DNA of 64,000 bases, taken from the NCBI GenBank assembly GCA_017983695.1, contig JAGOAX010000004.1:148438-212437 (forward strand). The letters run 5' to 3'. Source of the stretch: Ferruginibacter sp. (lineage in GTDB: Bacteria > Bacteroidota > Bacteroidia > Chitinophagales > Chitinophagaceae). Below the pieces are notes generated by a model. That model was not told where the DNA came from. It saw only the letters and a list, made by a program, of their open reading frames with translations, and searched no databases. Below, piece after piece: positions 1 to 8,865 of the stretch (positions within the stretch are counted from its first letter, which is position 1; the number at the start of each line of letters is the position of its first letter). A program made the position numbers and the translations under genes.

Positions 1-2
1 GC

Positions 3-413
3 TGGGCTACTTTCAGGGCACGTAAAACAAGTATGCTTATTTATGCATTTTGTGTAATACCCATTGTATTTGCACAATATTTAGGTACTATCGATATGTG
101 GCTGGCCATTTGTGTTATTGGTTTTGCTATGGCTGCTCACCAGGCCTGGAGTGCTAATATATTTACCACTGTTTCGGATATGTTTCCTAAAAACTCTACC
201 GCATCGGTAACAGGTATTGGCGGATTGGCTGGCGGTGTAGGCGGTTTGTTGTTAACTTTTTTGGTACAAAAAAGAATGTTTATTTATTACGAAAGTATTG
301 GGCAAATAAAAACGGGTTACTTTATTATGTTTTTAATTTGCGGCGGTGCTTATATTTTAGGCTGGTTAATTATGCACTACCTGGTGCCTAAAATGAAGAG
401 AGTGGAAGTGTAA
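3..413 (+). CDS. Hexuronate-type MFS transporter, C-terminal part (5' truncated by window edge)
   Basis: The frame is open from base 3, so this is the tail of a gene starting outside the window; the ATG at 33 is only an internal Met. The roughly 137 visible residues carry four hydrophobic segments and the motif HQAWSANIFTTVSDMFPK, followed by a glycine-rich TGIGGLAGGVGG helix. Both are typical of the ExuT/GudP anion:cation symporter branch of the major facilitator superfamily, which imports galacturonate, glucuronate or related acids with protons. Galacturonate is the other sugar of the RG-I backbone, so the location beside a rhamnose/RG-I locus fits. The substrate is inferred from family resemblance and context. 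It ends before a strong terminator and converges on the GntR regulator. Confidence 0.8.
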   Translation, partial: WATFRARKTSMLIYAFCVIPIVFAQYLGTIDMWLAICVIGFAMAAHQAWSANIFTTVSDMFPKNSTASVTGIGGLAGGVGGLLLTFLVQKRMFIYYESIGQIKTGYFIMFLICGGAYILGWLIMHYLVPKMKRVEV

Positions 414-448
414 GGATTGCACGAATTTTAAAATACGAATTAAAATAC

Positions 449-476
449 AAAGGGTTCAGTTTAACTGAACCCTTTT
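449..476. terminator. Bidirectional rho-independent terminator
   Basis: Perfect 12-bp inverted repeat (449-460 AAAGGGTTCAGT, 464-475 ACTGAACCCTTT) with a TTA loop and T-rich flanks on both strands. It sits between the convergent MFS transporter and GntR genes and can serve both. Confidence 0.85.
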
Positions 477-509
477 CTATAATAATAAATTCGTGCCTTC
501 TAATTCGTG

Positions 510-1538
510 TTATAAAGAATTTCTTAGCGTTAAATAAAACCTTGCCTCAATATGCTCTACCGATTTATTGAGTATTAATTCTGCTGCTTTTTCTCCCATC
601 ATTTGAAAATCGGTGGAGATAGTAGTAATGCCATTTAATATGATCTTCTTTAAAGAAGTTTCGTTGTAAGAAATTACACCTACATCTTTACCTACTTTAA
701 GTTTTTTGTTTAATATTTTTTCTATCAGCATTACCAGGTCGTCTTCCATCAGGTTAATATACACTTCGCCTTTATTTATTTCTTCTTTGCTGATGTTGTG
801 TACAATCTTATAATTAAATGCATATTCCTGACAAAATTTTGCAAATCCGGTAATGATCTCGCCGGGATGGTAAGTGTATTCAGGTAAAATAATATTGAGG
901 GTATGGTATTTACTGAGGTTGGGTAATGCCTGTTCCAGTGCAAAATAAATGTCTTTATCAAAATTCTCGTAAATAGCGCCATAGTTACCTGTAACACCGG
1001 GTACTAATTTATCCAGTATAATCAGTTTGTCTTTTGGAATATTATTTAAAATTTTATGGGCAGTTTCTATGCCTTCCATAAAGTGTGGAATTATTACATA
1101 ATAATTGTAATCTTCCTTATTATTCAGGAGCAGGTTTTTAAATAAGGAAAAGTTGTTGTTGTAAATATAAAAATCAATAGTTGCGGCATCGCCTAATGTG
1201 CTTACAAAAGCATCGTAAATAATTTTTTTGTGTGCACTCAGTTTGTTGAACATCAAAAAGATCTTTATTTTTTGTCCAACATCTGCATTTTTTATAAAGT
1301 AACCTTTGCCGGGTACCGATCCTATAATTCCTGTTTTCTTTAAATAACGGTAACCTTTTTCTGCAGTATCTCTCGATATCTCAAATTCAAAACTTAACTC
1401 ATTAATAGAAGGTAATACATCATTCACCTGCAATTTCTGCGATTCTATGGCCTTAATGATACAGTTTGCCAGCTGCTGGTATTTCGGCGTAGCCGAAAAT
1501 TCATCTATATAAATTATCTTGTTAAACGGAGAGAGCAT
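510..1538 (-). CDS. GntR-family regulator with periplasmic-binding-protein-like sugar domain
   Basis: Transcriptional regulator of 342 aa from the preferred start. The N-terminal part (about residues 5-75) is a GntR winged helix: the segments PKYQQLANCIIKAIESQKL, LPSINELSFEFEISRDTA and IIGSVPGKGYFIKN match its helices and wing. The remainder resembles a LacI/type-1 periplasmic-binding effector domain (KDVGVISYNETSLKK, then GITTISTDFQMMGEKAAELI). The frame extends to 1610, but those 24 residues look like translated promoter. On the minus strand a TACTTTTG box (1590-1583) matches the Bacteroidota -7 consensus TAnnTTTG and would put the transcript start inside the extension. It is divergent from rhaT, so the likely role is rhamnose-responsive control of the rha operon. 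Effector and sign of control are inferred. Confidence 0.8.
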   Translation of the reverse strand: MLSPFNKIIYIDEFSATPKYQQLANCIIKAIESQKLQVNDVLPSINELSFEFEISRDTAEKGYRYLKKTGIIGSVPGKGYFIKNADVGQKIKIFLMFNKLSAHKKIIYDAFVSTLGDAATIDFYIYNNNFSLFKNLLLNNKEDYNYYVIIPHFMEGIETAHKILNNIPKDKLIILDKLVPGVTGNYGAIYENFDKDIYFALEQALPNLSKYHTLNIILPEYTYHPGEIITGFAKFCQEYAFNYKIVHNISKEEINKGEVYINLMEDDLVMLIEKILNKKLKVGKDVGVISYNETSLKKIILNGITTISTDFQMMGEKAAELILNKSVEHIEARFYLTLRNSL

Positions 1539-1582
1539 TGGCAGTCGGGTTTTGGTAAACCTGTATTGAATTATATACTTAA

Positions 1583-1590
1583 CAAAAGTA
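1583..1590 (-). promoter_or_regulatory. Candidate -7 promoter box of the GntR gene
   Basis: Minus-strand TACTTTTG matches the Bacteroidota sigma-A -7 consensus TAnnTTTG exactly. It would give a leader of about 40 nt before the start at 1538. No convincing TTTG -33 box was found at the usual 19-21 bp spacing, so support is partial. Confidence 0.4.
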
Positions 1591-1689
1591 GCTTTTTTAT
1601 TGCAATACATGATAGTGCATGATGCTGCCCATAGCTTTTCATTTTATTTTACATTATTAATTGCTTAGCTATATTTAAAAAACAGTCGT

Positions 1690-2832
1690 ATGGGAGTTAT
1701 TTTAGGTGTTATCTTTCACTTTGTAGGTGGGTTTGCTTCGGGTAGTTTTTACATGCCGTATAAAAAAGTTAAGGGCTGGAGCTGGGAAAGTTTCTGGATC
1801 GTTGGAGGATTATTTTCCTGGTTAATTGTTCCACCACTTGCTGCATATCTTACCATTCCCGGTTTTATGGATATCATCCGGGCTTCTTCATCAGATGTTC
1901 TTGGCACTACATTTTTAATGGGCTTATTATGGGGCATTGGTGGATTAACCTATGGCCTTGGGGTTCGTTACCTGGGTGTATCGTTGGGTAGTTCAATTAT
2001 ATTAGGTCTATGTTCTGTATTTGGTGCGATAGTACCAGCCGTGTTTTATTATTTTAATCCTAAAGAAGGAAAAGATACCATTGCAGACCTTTTTGGTACA
2101 CAATGGGGACTGACTGTAATGGGAGGATTACTGCTTTGTGTTATAGGTATTATCATTTGCGGTAAAGCAGGCGGCATGAAGGATAAAGACCTTATGAAGA
2201 ATGAAGAACTGCATTCGGATTCAGAAGCGATTGGCGCACATGGTGAAAAACTAACGAAGAAATCGCATATCGATGCATCGGGTAGTGAATTTCTTTTAGT
2301 AAAAGGATTGATACTGGCCATCATATCAGGCGTTTTAAGTGCCTGCTTTAGTTTTGGTATTGAAGCCGGAAGTTCAATGGGTAATACAGCCAATGAAATC
2401 TGGAAAGCTGCTAATCCTGCTGAAGCAGGAGAATTTTTATATCGCAATAATGTAATTTTTGTGGTGATACTTTGGGGCGGATTAACCACCAACTTTATCT
2501 GGTGTATGATATTAAATGCACGTAACAAATCTTTTGGCGATTACACCAATAAAAAATCTCCCTTAATAAAAAACTATTTGTTGTGTGCACTGGGAGGAAC
2601 CATGTGGTTTTTGCAATTTTTCTTTTACGGCATGGGCGAAAGTAAAATGGGTAACGGCGCCAGTTCATGGATATTACACATGTCATTCATCATTCTGGTA
2701 GCAAATACCTGGGGCATTGTATTAAAAGAGTGGAAAGGCGTTTCAGCTAAAACAAGAACAACAATTATTATTGGCATTGCCACTATCATTGCCTCGGTAA
2801 TTATAGTAGGCATTGGTAATTCATTAAAATAA
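1690..2832 (+). CDS. rhaT: L-rhamnose/H+ symporter RhaT
   Basis: Inner-membrane proton symporter that imports L-rhamnose. The 380-aa protein has about ten hydrophobic segments and the family N-terminus (GVIFHFVGGFASGSFYMPYK), followed by the GLLWGIGGLTYGLGVRYLG region seen in RhaT of the drug/metabolite-transporter superfamily. Family members are about 340 aa; the extra length is a hydrophilic charged loop near residues 160-200. It is the first gene of the rhamnose operon, divergent from the GntR regulator, with 25 bp to rhaEW. It moves free rhamnose, complementing the SusCD pairs, which move oligosaccharides across the outer membrane. Confidence 0.93.
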   Translation: MGVILGVIFHFVGGFASGSFYMPYKKVKGWSWESFWIVGGLFSWLIVPPLAAYLTIPGFMDIIRASSSDVLGTTFLMGLLWGIGGLTYGLGVRYLGVSLGSSIILGLCSVFGAIVPAVFYYFNPKEGKDTIADLFGTQWGLTVMGGLLLCVIGIIICGKAGGMKDKDLMKNEELHSDSEAIGAHGEKLTKKSHIDASGSEFLLVKGLILAIISGVLSACFSFGIEAGSSMGNTANEIWKAANPAEAGEFLYRNNVIFVVILWGGLTTNFIWCMILNARNKSFGDYTNKKSPLIKNYLLCALGGTMWFLQFFFYGMGESKMGNGASSWILHMSFIILVANTWGIVLKEWKGVSAKTRTTIIIGIATIIASVIIVGIGNSLK

Positions 2833-2857
2833 AATTTTGTAGAATAAAATTATAGTT

Positions 2858-4978
2858 ATGTCGGTACAAACAGCACAATTTAAAAACGTAAGTTACCTCT
2901 GGGACGAAGCCAAAGCAGCTTCTATGGCTGGAGATGAAGTTGCTTTATTAATTTATCGCTCCAATTTATTAGGAGCCGATCTGCGCCTTACCAATTATGG
3001 TGGCGGCAACACTTCCTGTAAAGCAATGGCTAAAAATCCATTAACGGGAGAAGACACAGAAGTAATGTGGGTGAAAGGAAGCGGCGGCGATATTGGCACG
3101 TTGAAAAAAAGTGGCCTTGCAGCATTGTATGTTGACCGTTTACGCAGTTTAAAAAATATTTATCGTGGCCTTGCCTACGAAGATGAAATGGTGGAGCTAT
3201 TCAATCATTGCATTTACGATCTTGCATCAAAAGCGCCATCAATTGATACAGCCTTGCATGGTTTCCTGCCATTCAAACATATCGATCACTTACATCCCGA
3301 TGCGGCCATTGCCATAGCTGCGGCAAAAGACGGTAAAAAAATTACACAGGAATTATTTAGCGGTACTATTGGATGGGTGGAATGGCAGAAGCCAGGCTTC
3401 GACCTTGGCTTACAATTAAAGCAATGCCTTGATGAAAATCCAGGCATACGTGGTATCATGTTAGGCTCTCATGGTTTATTTACCTGGGGCGATACGGCTT
3501 ACGAAAGTTATGTAAATACTTTAGAAGTAATTGAACGTTGTGCCGATTACTTAAATGATAATTATGGTAAAAAAGGCCCGGTATTCGGCGGAGCCAAAAT
3601 ACAATCTTTACCAAAAGAAGAAAGATTAAAACAGGCAGCAACACTTGCTCCTGTACTAAGAGGTTTCTGTTCTTCTCAAACAAAAATGATCGGTCACTTT
3701 ACTGATGATGACAGGGCTTTGGAATTTATTAACTCGAATGATTTAGATAGGTTGGCACCATTAGGCACCAGCTGCCCCGATCACTTTTTACGTACTAAAA
3801 TCAGTCCACTGGTATTGCCATTAACAGCAGCAGAAGATTTAAGCAATGTGGCAGCACTGAAAGAGAAATTAGCACCGGAGTTTGAAGCGTACCGTAAAAT
3901 GTATGCTGATTATTATAACACCTGTAAACATCCAAACAGTCCTGCAATACGTGATGCCAATCCTGTGGTAATATTATATCCCGGTATAGGTATTTTCACT
4001 TTTGCAAAAGATAAACAAACAGCAAGGGTAGCCGCAGAATTTTATATCAATGCCATTAATGTAATGAAAGGCGCAGAAGCTATTTCTGAATACACTTCTT
4101 TACCAAGGCAGGAAGCATTTAATATTGAATACTGGTTGCTGGAAGAAGCCAAACTGCAACGTATGCCTAAAGCAAAACCTTTAAGCGGCAGAATTGCATT
4201 GGTTACCGGCAGTGCAGGAGGAATTGGAAAAGCAATTGCAAAAAGATTTGCAGAAGAAGGCGCTTGTGTTATCATCAATGATATTAATGAAGAACGTTTA
4301 CAAACTGCAACAGCAGAATTTCAACAATCATTTGGTAAGGATAGTGCCGCATCGGTAATATTAGATGTAACCAATAAAGAAACTATCAGCAAAGCAATGG
4401 ATAATGCAGCACTTGCTTTTGGCGGTGTTGATATTATTGTAAACAATGCAGGTATCAGTACATCAAAACCAATAGAAGATCACACTATTGCTGATTGGGA
4501 TAAGTTGTATGATATTTTAGTGAAGGGGCAGTTCCTGGTTTCGCAGGCTGGTATTGCTGTAATGCGTAAACAAAATATTGGTGGCGATATTATAAACATT
4601 GTTTCTAAAAATGCAGTGGTGGCCGGACCGAATAATGCAGGTTATGGTAGTGCAAAAGCTGCACAGGCGCATTTAACAAGATTAATGGCTGCCGAATTAG
4701 GTGCCGATAAAATAAGAGTGAACACCGTTAACCCTGACGCAGTGATTGCCGATAGTAATATCTGGGCCGGTGGCTGGGCAGAAGGCAGGGCAAAAGCTTA
4801 TGGTATTACTGTAGCAGAATTGCCGGCTTATTATGCCAAACGCACTTTATTGAACGAAGCTATTTTACCTGAAGATATAGCCAATGCATGTTTTGCTTTT
4901 GCCGGCGGTTTATTAAATAAATCAACCGGTAATGTATTGAATGTAGATGGTGGTGTGGCAATGGCCTTCTTAAGATAA
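2858..4978 (+). CDS. rhaEW: Bifunctional L-rhamnulose-1-phosphate aldolase / L-lactaldehyde dehydrogenase
   Basis: Fusion enzyme of 706 aa. Residues about 20-400 are a class II aldolase/adducin domain (GGGNTSCK near residue 50, the metal-ligand-like KHIDHLHPDA near 140, LGSHGLFTWG near 205). This splits rhamnulose-1-phosphate into DHAP and L-lactaldehyde. Residues about 440-706 are a short-chain dehydrogenase with the TGSAGGIG dinucleotide motif (about 449-456), NNAGIS, and a YGSAK catalytic pair with Tyr near 595. The RhaE-RhaW architecture is an established non-orthologous replacement of RhaD, in which the dehydrogenase oxidises lactaldehyde to lactate. The presence of lutABC in the same run strongly supports lactate as product. 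Intact, with no frameshift seen. Confidence 0.93.
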   Translation: MSVQTAQFKNVSYLWDEAKAASMAGDEVALLIYRSNLLGADLRLTNYGGGNTSCKAMAKNPLTGEDTEVMWVKGSGGDIGTLKKSGLAALYVDRLRSLKNIYRGLAYEDEMVELFNHCIYDLASKAPSIDTALHGFLPFKHIDHLHPDAAIAIAAAKDGKKITQELFSGTIGWVEWQKPGFDLGLQLKQCLDENPGIRGIMLGSHGLFTWGDTAYESYVNTLEVIERCADYLNDNYGKKGPVFGGAKIQSLPKEERLKQAATLAPVLRGFCSSQTKMIGHFTDDDRALEFINSNDLDRLAPLGTSCPDHFLRTKISPLVLPLTAAEDLSNVAALKEKLAPEFEAYRKMYADYYNTCKHPNSPAIRDANPVVILYPGIGIFTFAKDKQTARVAAEFYINAINVMKGAEAISEYTSLPRQEAFNIEYWLLEEAKLQRMPKAKPLSGRIALVTGSAGGIGKAIAKRFAEEGACVIINDINEERLQTATAEFQQSFGKDSAASVILDVTNKETISKAMDNAALAFGGVDIIVNNAGISTSKPIEDHTIADWDKLYDILVKGQFLVSQAGIAVMRKQNIGGDIINIVSKNAVVAGPNNAGYGSAKAAQAHLTRLMAAELGADKIRVNTVNPDAVIADSNIWAGGWAEGRAKAYGITVAELPAYYAKRTLLNEAILPEDIANACFAFAGGLLNKSTGNVLNVDGGVAMAFLR

Positions 4979-5018
4979 TAATTAGGTTAAATTTTTATAG
5001 CAAGTAAACAATCAATCA

Positions 5019-5047
5019 AGGTTGATGATTTTCTAATCTGTCAACCT
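5019..5047 (+). repeat. Small inverted repeat between rhaEW and rhaM
   Basis: AGGTTGA (5019-5025) and TCAACCT (5041-5047) are perfect 7-bp arms, 15 nt apart, in the 103-bp gap. They could fold in the transcript as an mRNA-processing or partial-termination hairpin. There is no T tract, so it is not called a terminator. Confidence 0.3.
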
Positions 5048-5081
5048 CTATTTTAAAAATCAGTAGTTAATATAAATATAC

Positions 5082-5396
5082 ATGACGAGGGTAGCATTCA
5101 AAATGCAGTTGTTTGCCGGAAAAAAAGAAGAATATCAAAAGCGACATGATGAGATATGGCCGGAGTTGGTAGGGTTGCTGAAGCAAACAGGCATCAGTGA
5201 GTATTCAATTTTTTTAGATGAAACCACTTATAGTTTATTTGGTGTTTTAAAAGCTGAAGATCCTGCAGCATTAAACAATTTACCTGCACATCCTGTTATG
5301 CAAAAATGGTGGAAGTACATGGGTGATATCATGGAAAGCAATCCTGATAATTCCCCCGTAAGTATTCCACTACCAGAAGTGTTTTATTTGCCTTAA
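5082..5396 (+). CDS. rhaM: L-rhamnose mutarotase RhaM
   Basis: Cytoplasmic 104-aa enzyme that interconverts the alpha and beta anomers of L-rhamnose, supplying the form used by the isomerase. Length matches the family exactly. Tyr18 and His22 (in KKEEYQKRHDEIWPEL) fall at the numbers known as catalytic in E. coli RhaM, and the downstream WWKYMGDIME and final PLPEVFYLP segments are also characteristic. Lies between rhaEW and rhaI, 35 bp before the latter. Confidence 0.95.
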   Translation: MTRVAFKMQLFAGKKEEYQKRHDEIWPELVGLLKQTGISEYSIFLDETTYSLFGVLKAEDPAALNNLPAHPVMQKWWKYMGDIMESNPDNSPVSIPLPEVFYLP

Positions 5397-5431
5397 CTTA
5401 GAATTATCTAACAAAAATTAAAGCTTGACAT

Positions 5432-6706
5432 ATGTTATTAGATAAGCAACTGATTGCAGATAGCAACAGCAAAGCATTAGCCGCACACCAGCGTAAATTT
5501 AATTTTACTGAAGAAGGCATTCCCAATGTAGAAGACATCATTAAAAAATTAATGGCCTTCCAGGTGGCGATACCAAGTTGGGCATTGGGAACGGGCGGTA
5601 CAAGGTTTGGCCGTTTTCCCGGCGCAGGTGAGCCCGGCAGTTTAGAAGAAAAAATTGAAGATGTAGGGTTATTGCATGCATTGAATAATTCAAGTGGTGC
5701 CATATCATTACATATTCCATGGGATATTCCAACAGATGCCAACGCCATAAAAGCTTTAGCAGCACAACATGGTTTGTTGTTTGATGCCGTTAACTCCAAC
5801 ACTTTTCAAAACCAACCGGGACAGAAAGAAAGTTATAAGTTCGGTTCTTTACAACATGTAGATAAAGCAGTTCGTAAACAGGCTATTCAGCATAATATCG
5901 AAGTGATTAAACATGGTGTTGATCTTGGTTCTAAATCATTAACAGTTTGGTTAGCGGATGGAAGTTGCTTTCCCGGCCAATTGAATTTTAGAAGAGCATT
6001 TGAAAATACTTTAGAAGGGTTACAGGAAATATATGCAGCACTGCCTTCAGACTGGAAAGTATTTGTGGAATACAAAGCTTACGAACCTAATTTCTATTCT
6101 ATGGCAGTGGGTGATTGGGGACAATCTTTATTATATGCCAATAAACTGGGCGACAAAGCTTACACACTGGTTGATCTTGGCCATCATTTACCTAACGCCA
6201 ATATTGAGCAGATCGTTTCTTTATTATTGATGGAAGGAAAACTGGGCGGATTTCATTTTAACGACAGTAAATACGGTGATGATGATCTAACAGTAGGCAG
6301 TATGAAACCTTACCAGTTGTTTTTAATTTTTAATGAGTTGGTGGAAGGTATGGATGCCAAAGGTATGAACCATGCAACAGACCTGGGATGGATGATTGAT
6401 GCCAGCCATAATGTAAAAGATCCGCTGGAAGATTTATTACAATCGGTAGAAGCCATCATGATCGCTTACACACATGCATTGCTTGTGGACAAGAAAAAAT
6501 TAAATGAAGCACAACTGAATAATGATGTAGTGGCAGCACAGGAAATTCTGCAGGGCACATTCCGCACAGATGTACGTTCGGTTGTTGCCGAAGCAAGATT
6601 AAGAGCTGGTGCAGCACTTGACCCCGTTGCGTTTTTCAGAAATGAAAAAATAAGAGGACAACTTATTAAACAGAGAGGAACAAGCACTATAGCAACAGGA
6701 TTATAA
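5432..6706 (+). CDS. rhaI: L-rhamnose isomerase (RhaI type)
   Basis: Converts L-rhamnose to L-rhamnulose, the first committed cytoplasmic step. The 424-aa sequence is the Pseudomonas/Gram-positive-like RhaI type (xylose-isomerase-like TIM barrel), not the E. coli RhaA type. Landmarks are GTGGTRFGRFPGAGEPG near residues 53-69, DLGHHLPNANIEQI, and the metal-site-like FHFNDSKYGDDD near residue 275. It sits between rhaM and the kinase with a 7-bp gap, consistent with translational coupling in one transcript. Confidence 0.93.
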   Translation: MLLDKQLIADSNSKALAAHQRKFNFTEEGIPNVEDIIKKLMAFQVAIPSWALGTGGTRFGRFPGAGEPGSLEEKIEDVGLLHALNNSSGAISLHIPWDIPTDANAIKALAAQHGLLFDAVNSNTFQNQPGQKESYKFGSLQHVDKAVRKQAIQHNIEVIKHGVDLGSKSLTVWLADGSCFPGQLNFRRAFENTLEGLQEIYAALPSDWKVFVEYKAYEPNFYSMAVGDWGQSLLYANKLGDKAYTLVDLGHHLPNANIEQIVSLLLMEGKLGGFHFNDSKYGDDDLTVGSMKPYQLFLIFNELVEGMDAKGMNHATDLGWMIDASHNVKDPLEDLLQSVEAIMIAYTHALLVDKKKLNEAQLNNDVVAAQEILQGTFRTDVRSVVAEARLRAGAALDPVAFFRNEKIRGQLIKQRGTSTIATGL

Positions 6707-6713
6707 TTTAAAA

Positions 6714-8069
6714 ATGACACCCACTCCGGTAATAGCGATCTTTGATGTTGGCAAAACCAATAAAAAATTGTTTTTGTTTGATGAGCAGTACCGGATTGTT
6801 TTTGAAAAGACCCTGCAGTTTACCGAAACGGTTGACGAAGACGGAGACCCCTGCGAAAATTTAGAAGCGCTTACTGAATGGGGCACAAATTCAATTAAAG
6901 AATTAATTGCATTGGGTGAGTTTGATATTAAGGCACTGAATTTTTCTGCCTATGGCGCCAGCTTTGTTCATATTGATGCAAAAGGAAAAACCATTACGCC
7001 TTTATACAATTACTTAAAACCTTTCCCTGACGATTTAAAGAAAAAATTTTATAGTGATTATGGCGGAGAGATTCCCGTTTCCATGGTCACTGCATCACCG
7101 GTGCTGGGCAATTTAAATTCGGGCATGCAATTGTATTGGCTAAAATACAAGCAACCAAAAATCTTTAAAAAAATAAAATATTCCTTACACCTGCCGCAGT
7201 ATTTAAGTTATTTAATTACCGGGCAATCTTTCAGCGATATTACCAGTATTGGCTGCCATACCAATCTATGGAATTTTCCGCAACACAATTACCACGAATG
7301 GGTTTTACGTGAAGGTGTTGCTGATAAACTGGCACCCATTTTTTCTTCGGCCGATGTTGTTGATGCAAGAGCTTTCTGGAAAGATTTTAAAGTAGGTATC
7401 GGGTTGCATGATTCTTCTTCTGCATTAATTCCTTACCTGGCCTGTTTTTCCGAACCCTTTGTTTTAATATCAACAGGTACATGGTGCATTACCCTTAATC
7501 CTTTTAATGATACAGCTTTAACTGAGGATGAACTAAAACAGGACTGTTTATGCTACATGAGTTACCGCGGCGAGCCTGTAAAAGCAAGCCGTTTATTTGC
7601 AGGTAACGAACATGAAATTGAAACCAAAAGACTGGCAGCACATTTTAATACAGCAGCCAATCATTATAAAAATGTTGAGTACGATATTAAAATAATTACA
7701 GCGCTTACCGGTAAAGATCCTAAAGCGCCTGCAATAAAATTTGGCGAAAGAAATTTAGCAGATTATAAAGATTACGAAACTGCCTATCATCGGTTGATAC
7801 TGGATATTATGTGGCAGCAACTGGCATCAACAAAACTAGTGATACAGGAAGATAAGGTAAATCGCATTTTTGTTGATGGCGGCTTTAGCAAAAATTCCAT
7901 CTACATGCATTTACTGGCAGAAGCTTTTCCGCAAATGGAAGTGTATGCCGCTTCTGTTGCACAGGCAACTGCTGTTGGTGCGGCATTAGCCATTCACAAA
8001 CACTGGAACAGCAAGCCTTTGCCCGGCGATATTATTGATTTAAAATTTTATGCAAAACCCAGCATATAA
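6714..8069 (+). CDS. FGGY-family rhamnulokinase
   Basis: ATP-dependent sugar kinase of 451 aa, predicted to phosphorylate L-rhamnulose to rhamnulose-1-phosphate. It shows the two-lobed FGGY architecture: an N-lobe beginning IAIFDVGKTNKK, and a C-lobe with ISTGTWCITLNPF (about residues 255-267) and FVDGGFSKN (about 385), the ATP/sugar hinge. The sequence is diverged from E. coli RhaB, so substrate is assigned from position between rhaI and the lut genes in an otherwise complete rhamnose pathway without another kinase. Its stop overlaps the next start by one base (TAATG), indicating translational coupling. Confidence 0.87.
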   Translation: MTPTPVIAIFDVGKTNKKLFLFDEQYRIVFEKTLQFTETVDEDGDPCENLEALTEWGTNSIKELIALGEFDIKALNFSAYGASFVHIDAKGKTITPLYNYLKPFPDDLKKKFYSDYGGEIPVSMVTASPVLGNLNSGMQLYWLKYKQPKIFKKIKYSLHLPQYLSYLITGQSFSDITSIGCHTNLWNFPQHNYHEWVLREGVADKLAPIFSSADVVDARAFWKDFKVGIGLHDSSSALIPYLACFSEPFVLISTGTWCITLNPFNDTALTEDELKQDCLCYMSYRGEPVKASRLFAGNEHEIETKRLAAHFNTAANHYKNVEYDIKIITALTGKDPKAPAIKFGERNLADYKDYETAYHRLILDIMWQQLASTKLVIQEDKVNRIFVDGGFSKNSIYMHLLAEAFPQMEVYAASVAQATAVGAALAIHKHWNSKPLPGDIIDLKFYAKPSI

Positions 8070-8806
8070 TGAATGTAGGATTATTTATACCGTGTTATGT
8101 AAACCAGTTTTATCCACAGGTGGCAATTGCAACTTTGCAATTGCTGGAAAAATATAATTGTAAGGTTGGGTATCCATTAAACCAAACCTGTTGCGGACAG
8201 CCCATGGCCAATTCGGGTTACGAAAAAATGGGACAATCCTGCAATGAATTATTTACTGAAAATTTTACAGGTTACGATTATATTGTTTGTCCTTCGGGAA
8301 GTTGTGCTTTACACATTAAAGATCATCTGCACAGCGATAAAAATGAAACAGCAGCAACAGGAATAAGAAAAACGGTGTACGAATTAGTGGAGTTTTTAGT
8401 GGATGTATTGAAAGTAGAAAATATTGAAGCTTCATTTCCTTACAGGGTAGGTGTGCACCAGAGTTGTCATGGACAAAGAGGCTTACATACTTCGCAGATG
8501 AGTGAATTGGTTGCAGAACCTTTTTCTAAAATGGATGTATTGCTGAAAAAAGTAAAAGGTATTGAACTGATGAAATTAAACAGGATTGATGAATGCTGTG
8601 GTTTTGGCGGAACTTTTTGTGTGGTGGAAGAAGCCGTAAGTGTAAAGATGGGAAAAGATCGTGTGGCTGACCATGAAAAAAATAATGTGCAGGTAATTAC
8701 AGGTGGCGATATTAGCTGCCTGATGCATATGGAAGGAATTTTAAAAAGAAAAAAAAGTAATGTGGTGATAAAACATATTGCTGAGATATTGAACAGTGAG
8801 TTGTGA
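8069..8806 (+). CDS. lutA: L-lactate utilisation Fe-S oxidoreductase subunit LutA
   Basis: 245-aa cytoplasmic Fe-S protein, one of three subunits that oxidise L-lactate to pyruvate. It contains two cysteine-rich CCG motifs of the heterodisulfide-reductase type (TCCGQPMANSGY near residue 45 and ECCGFGGTFC near 187), the defining feature of LutA/YkgE. It starts on the kinase stop codon and is followed by lutB and lutC. Its place after RhaEW explains how the lactate from lactaldehyde is used. Confidence 0.92.
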   Translation: MNVGLFIPCYVNQFYPQVAIATLQLLEKYNCKVGYPLNQTCCGQPMANSGYEKMGQSCNELFTENFTGYDYIVCPSGSCALHIKDHLHSDKNETAATGIRKTVYELVEFLVDVLKVENIEASFPYRVGVHQSCHGQRGLHTSQMSELVAEPFSKMDVLLKKVKGIELMKLNRIDECCGFGGTFCVVEEAVSVKMGKDRVADHEKNNVQVITGGDISCLMHMEGILKRKKSNVVIKHIAEILNSEL

Positions 8807-8865
8807 ATGAAGAATAATGGCTTTACTAATAAACTAATTAACCAATAAACAAATTAACAGCATTC

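Noticed and set aside
1613..1623. TAGTGCATGAT shared between the rhaT promoter and the terminator stem at 26489-26499
   Set aside because: The second copy is explained by the terminator hairpin, and the rhaT copy has no matching arm; probably coincidence.
1611..1689. Possible sigma-A promoter for rhaT (TATATTTA at 1670-1677)
   Set aside because: Only a one-off match to the -7 consensus with no TTTG at the right distance; too weak to annotate.
2049..2528. Long reverse ORF inside rhaT, and similar reverse ORFs inside SusC, GH and lyase genes
   Set aside because: Shadows of the true coding strand: biased composition, no family resemblance, and complete overlap with well-supported genes.
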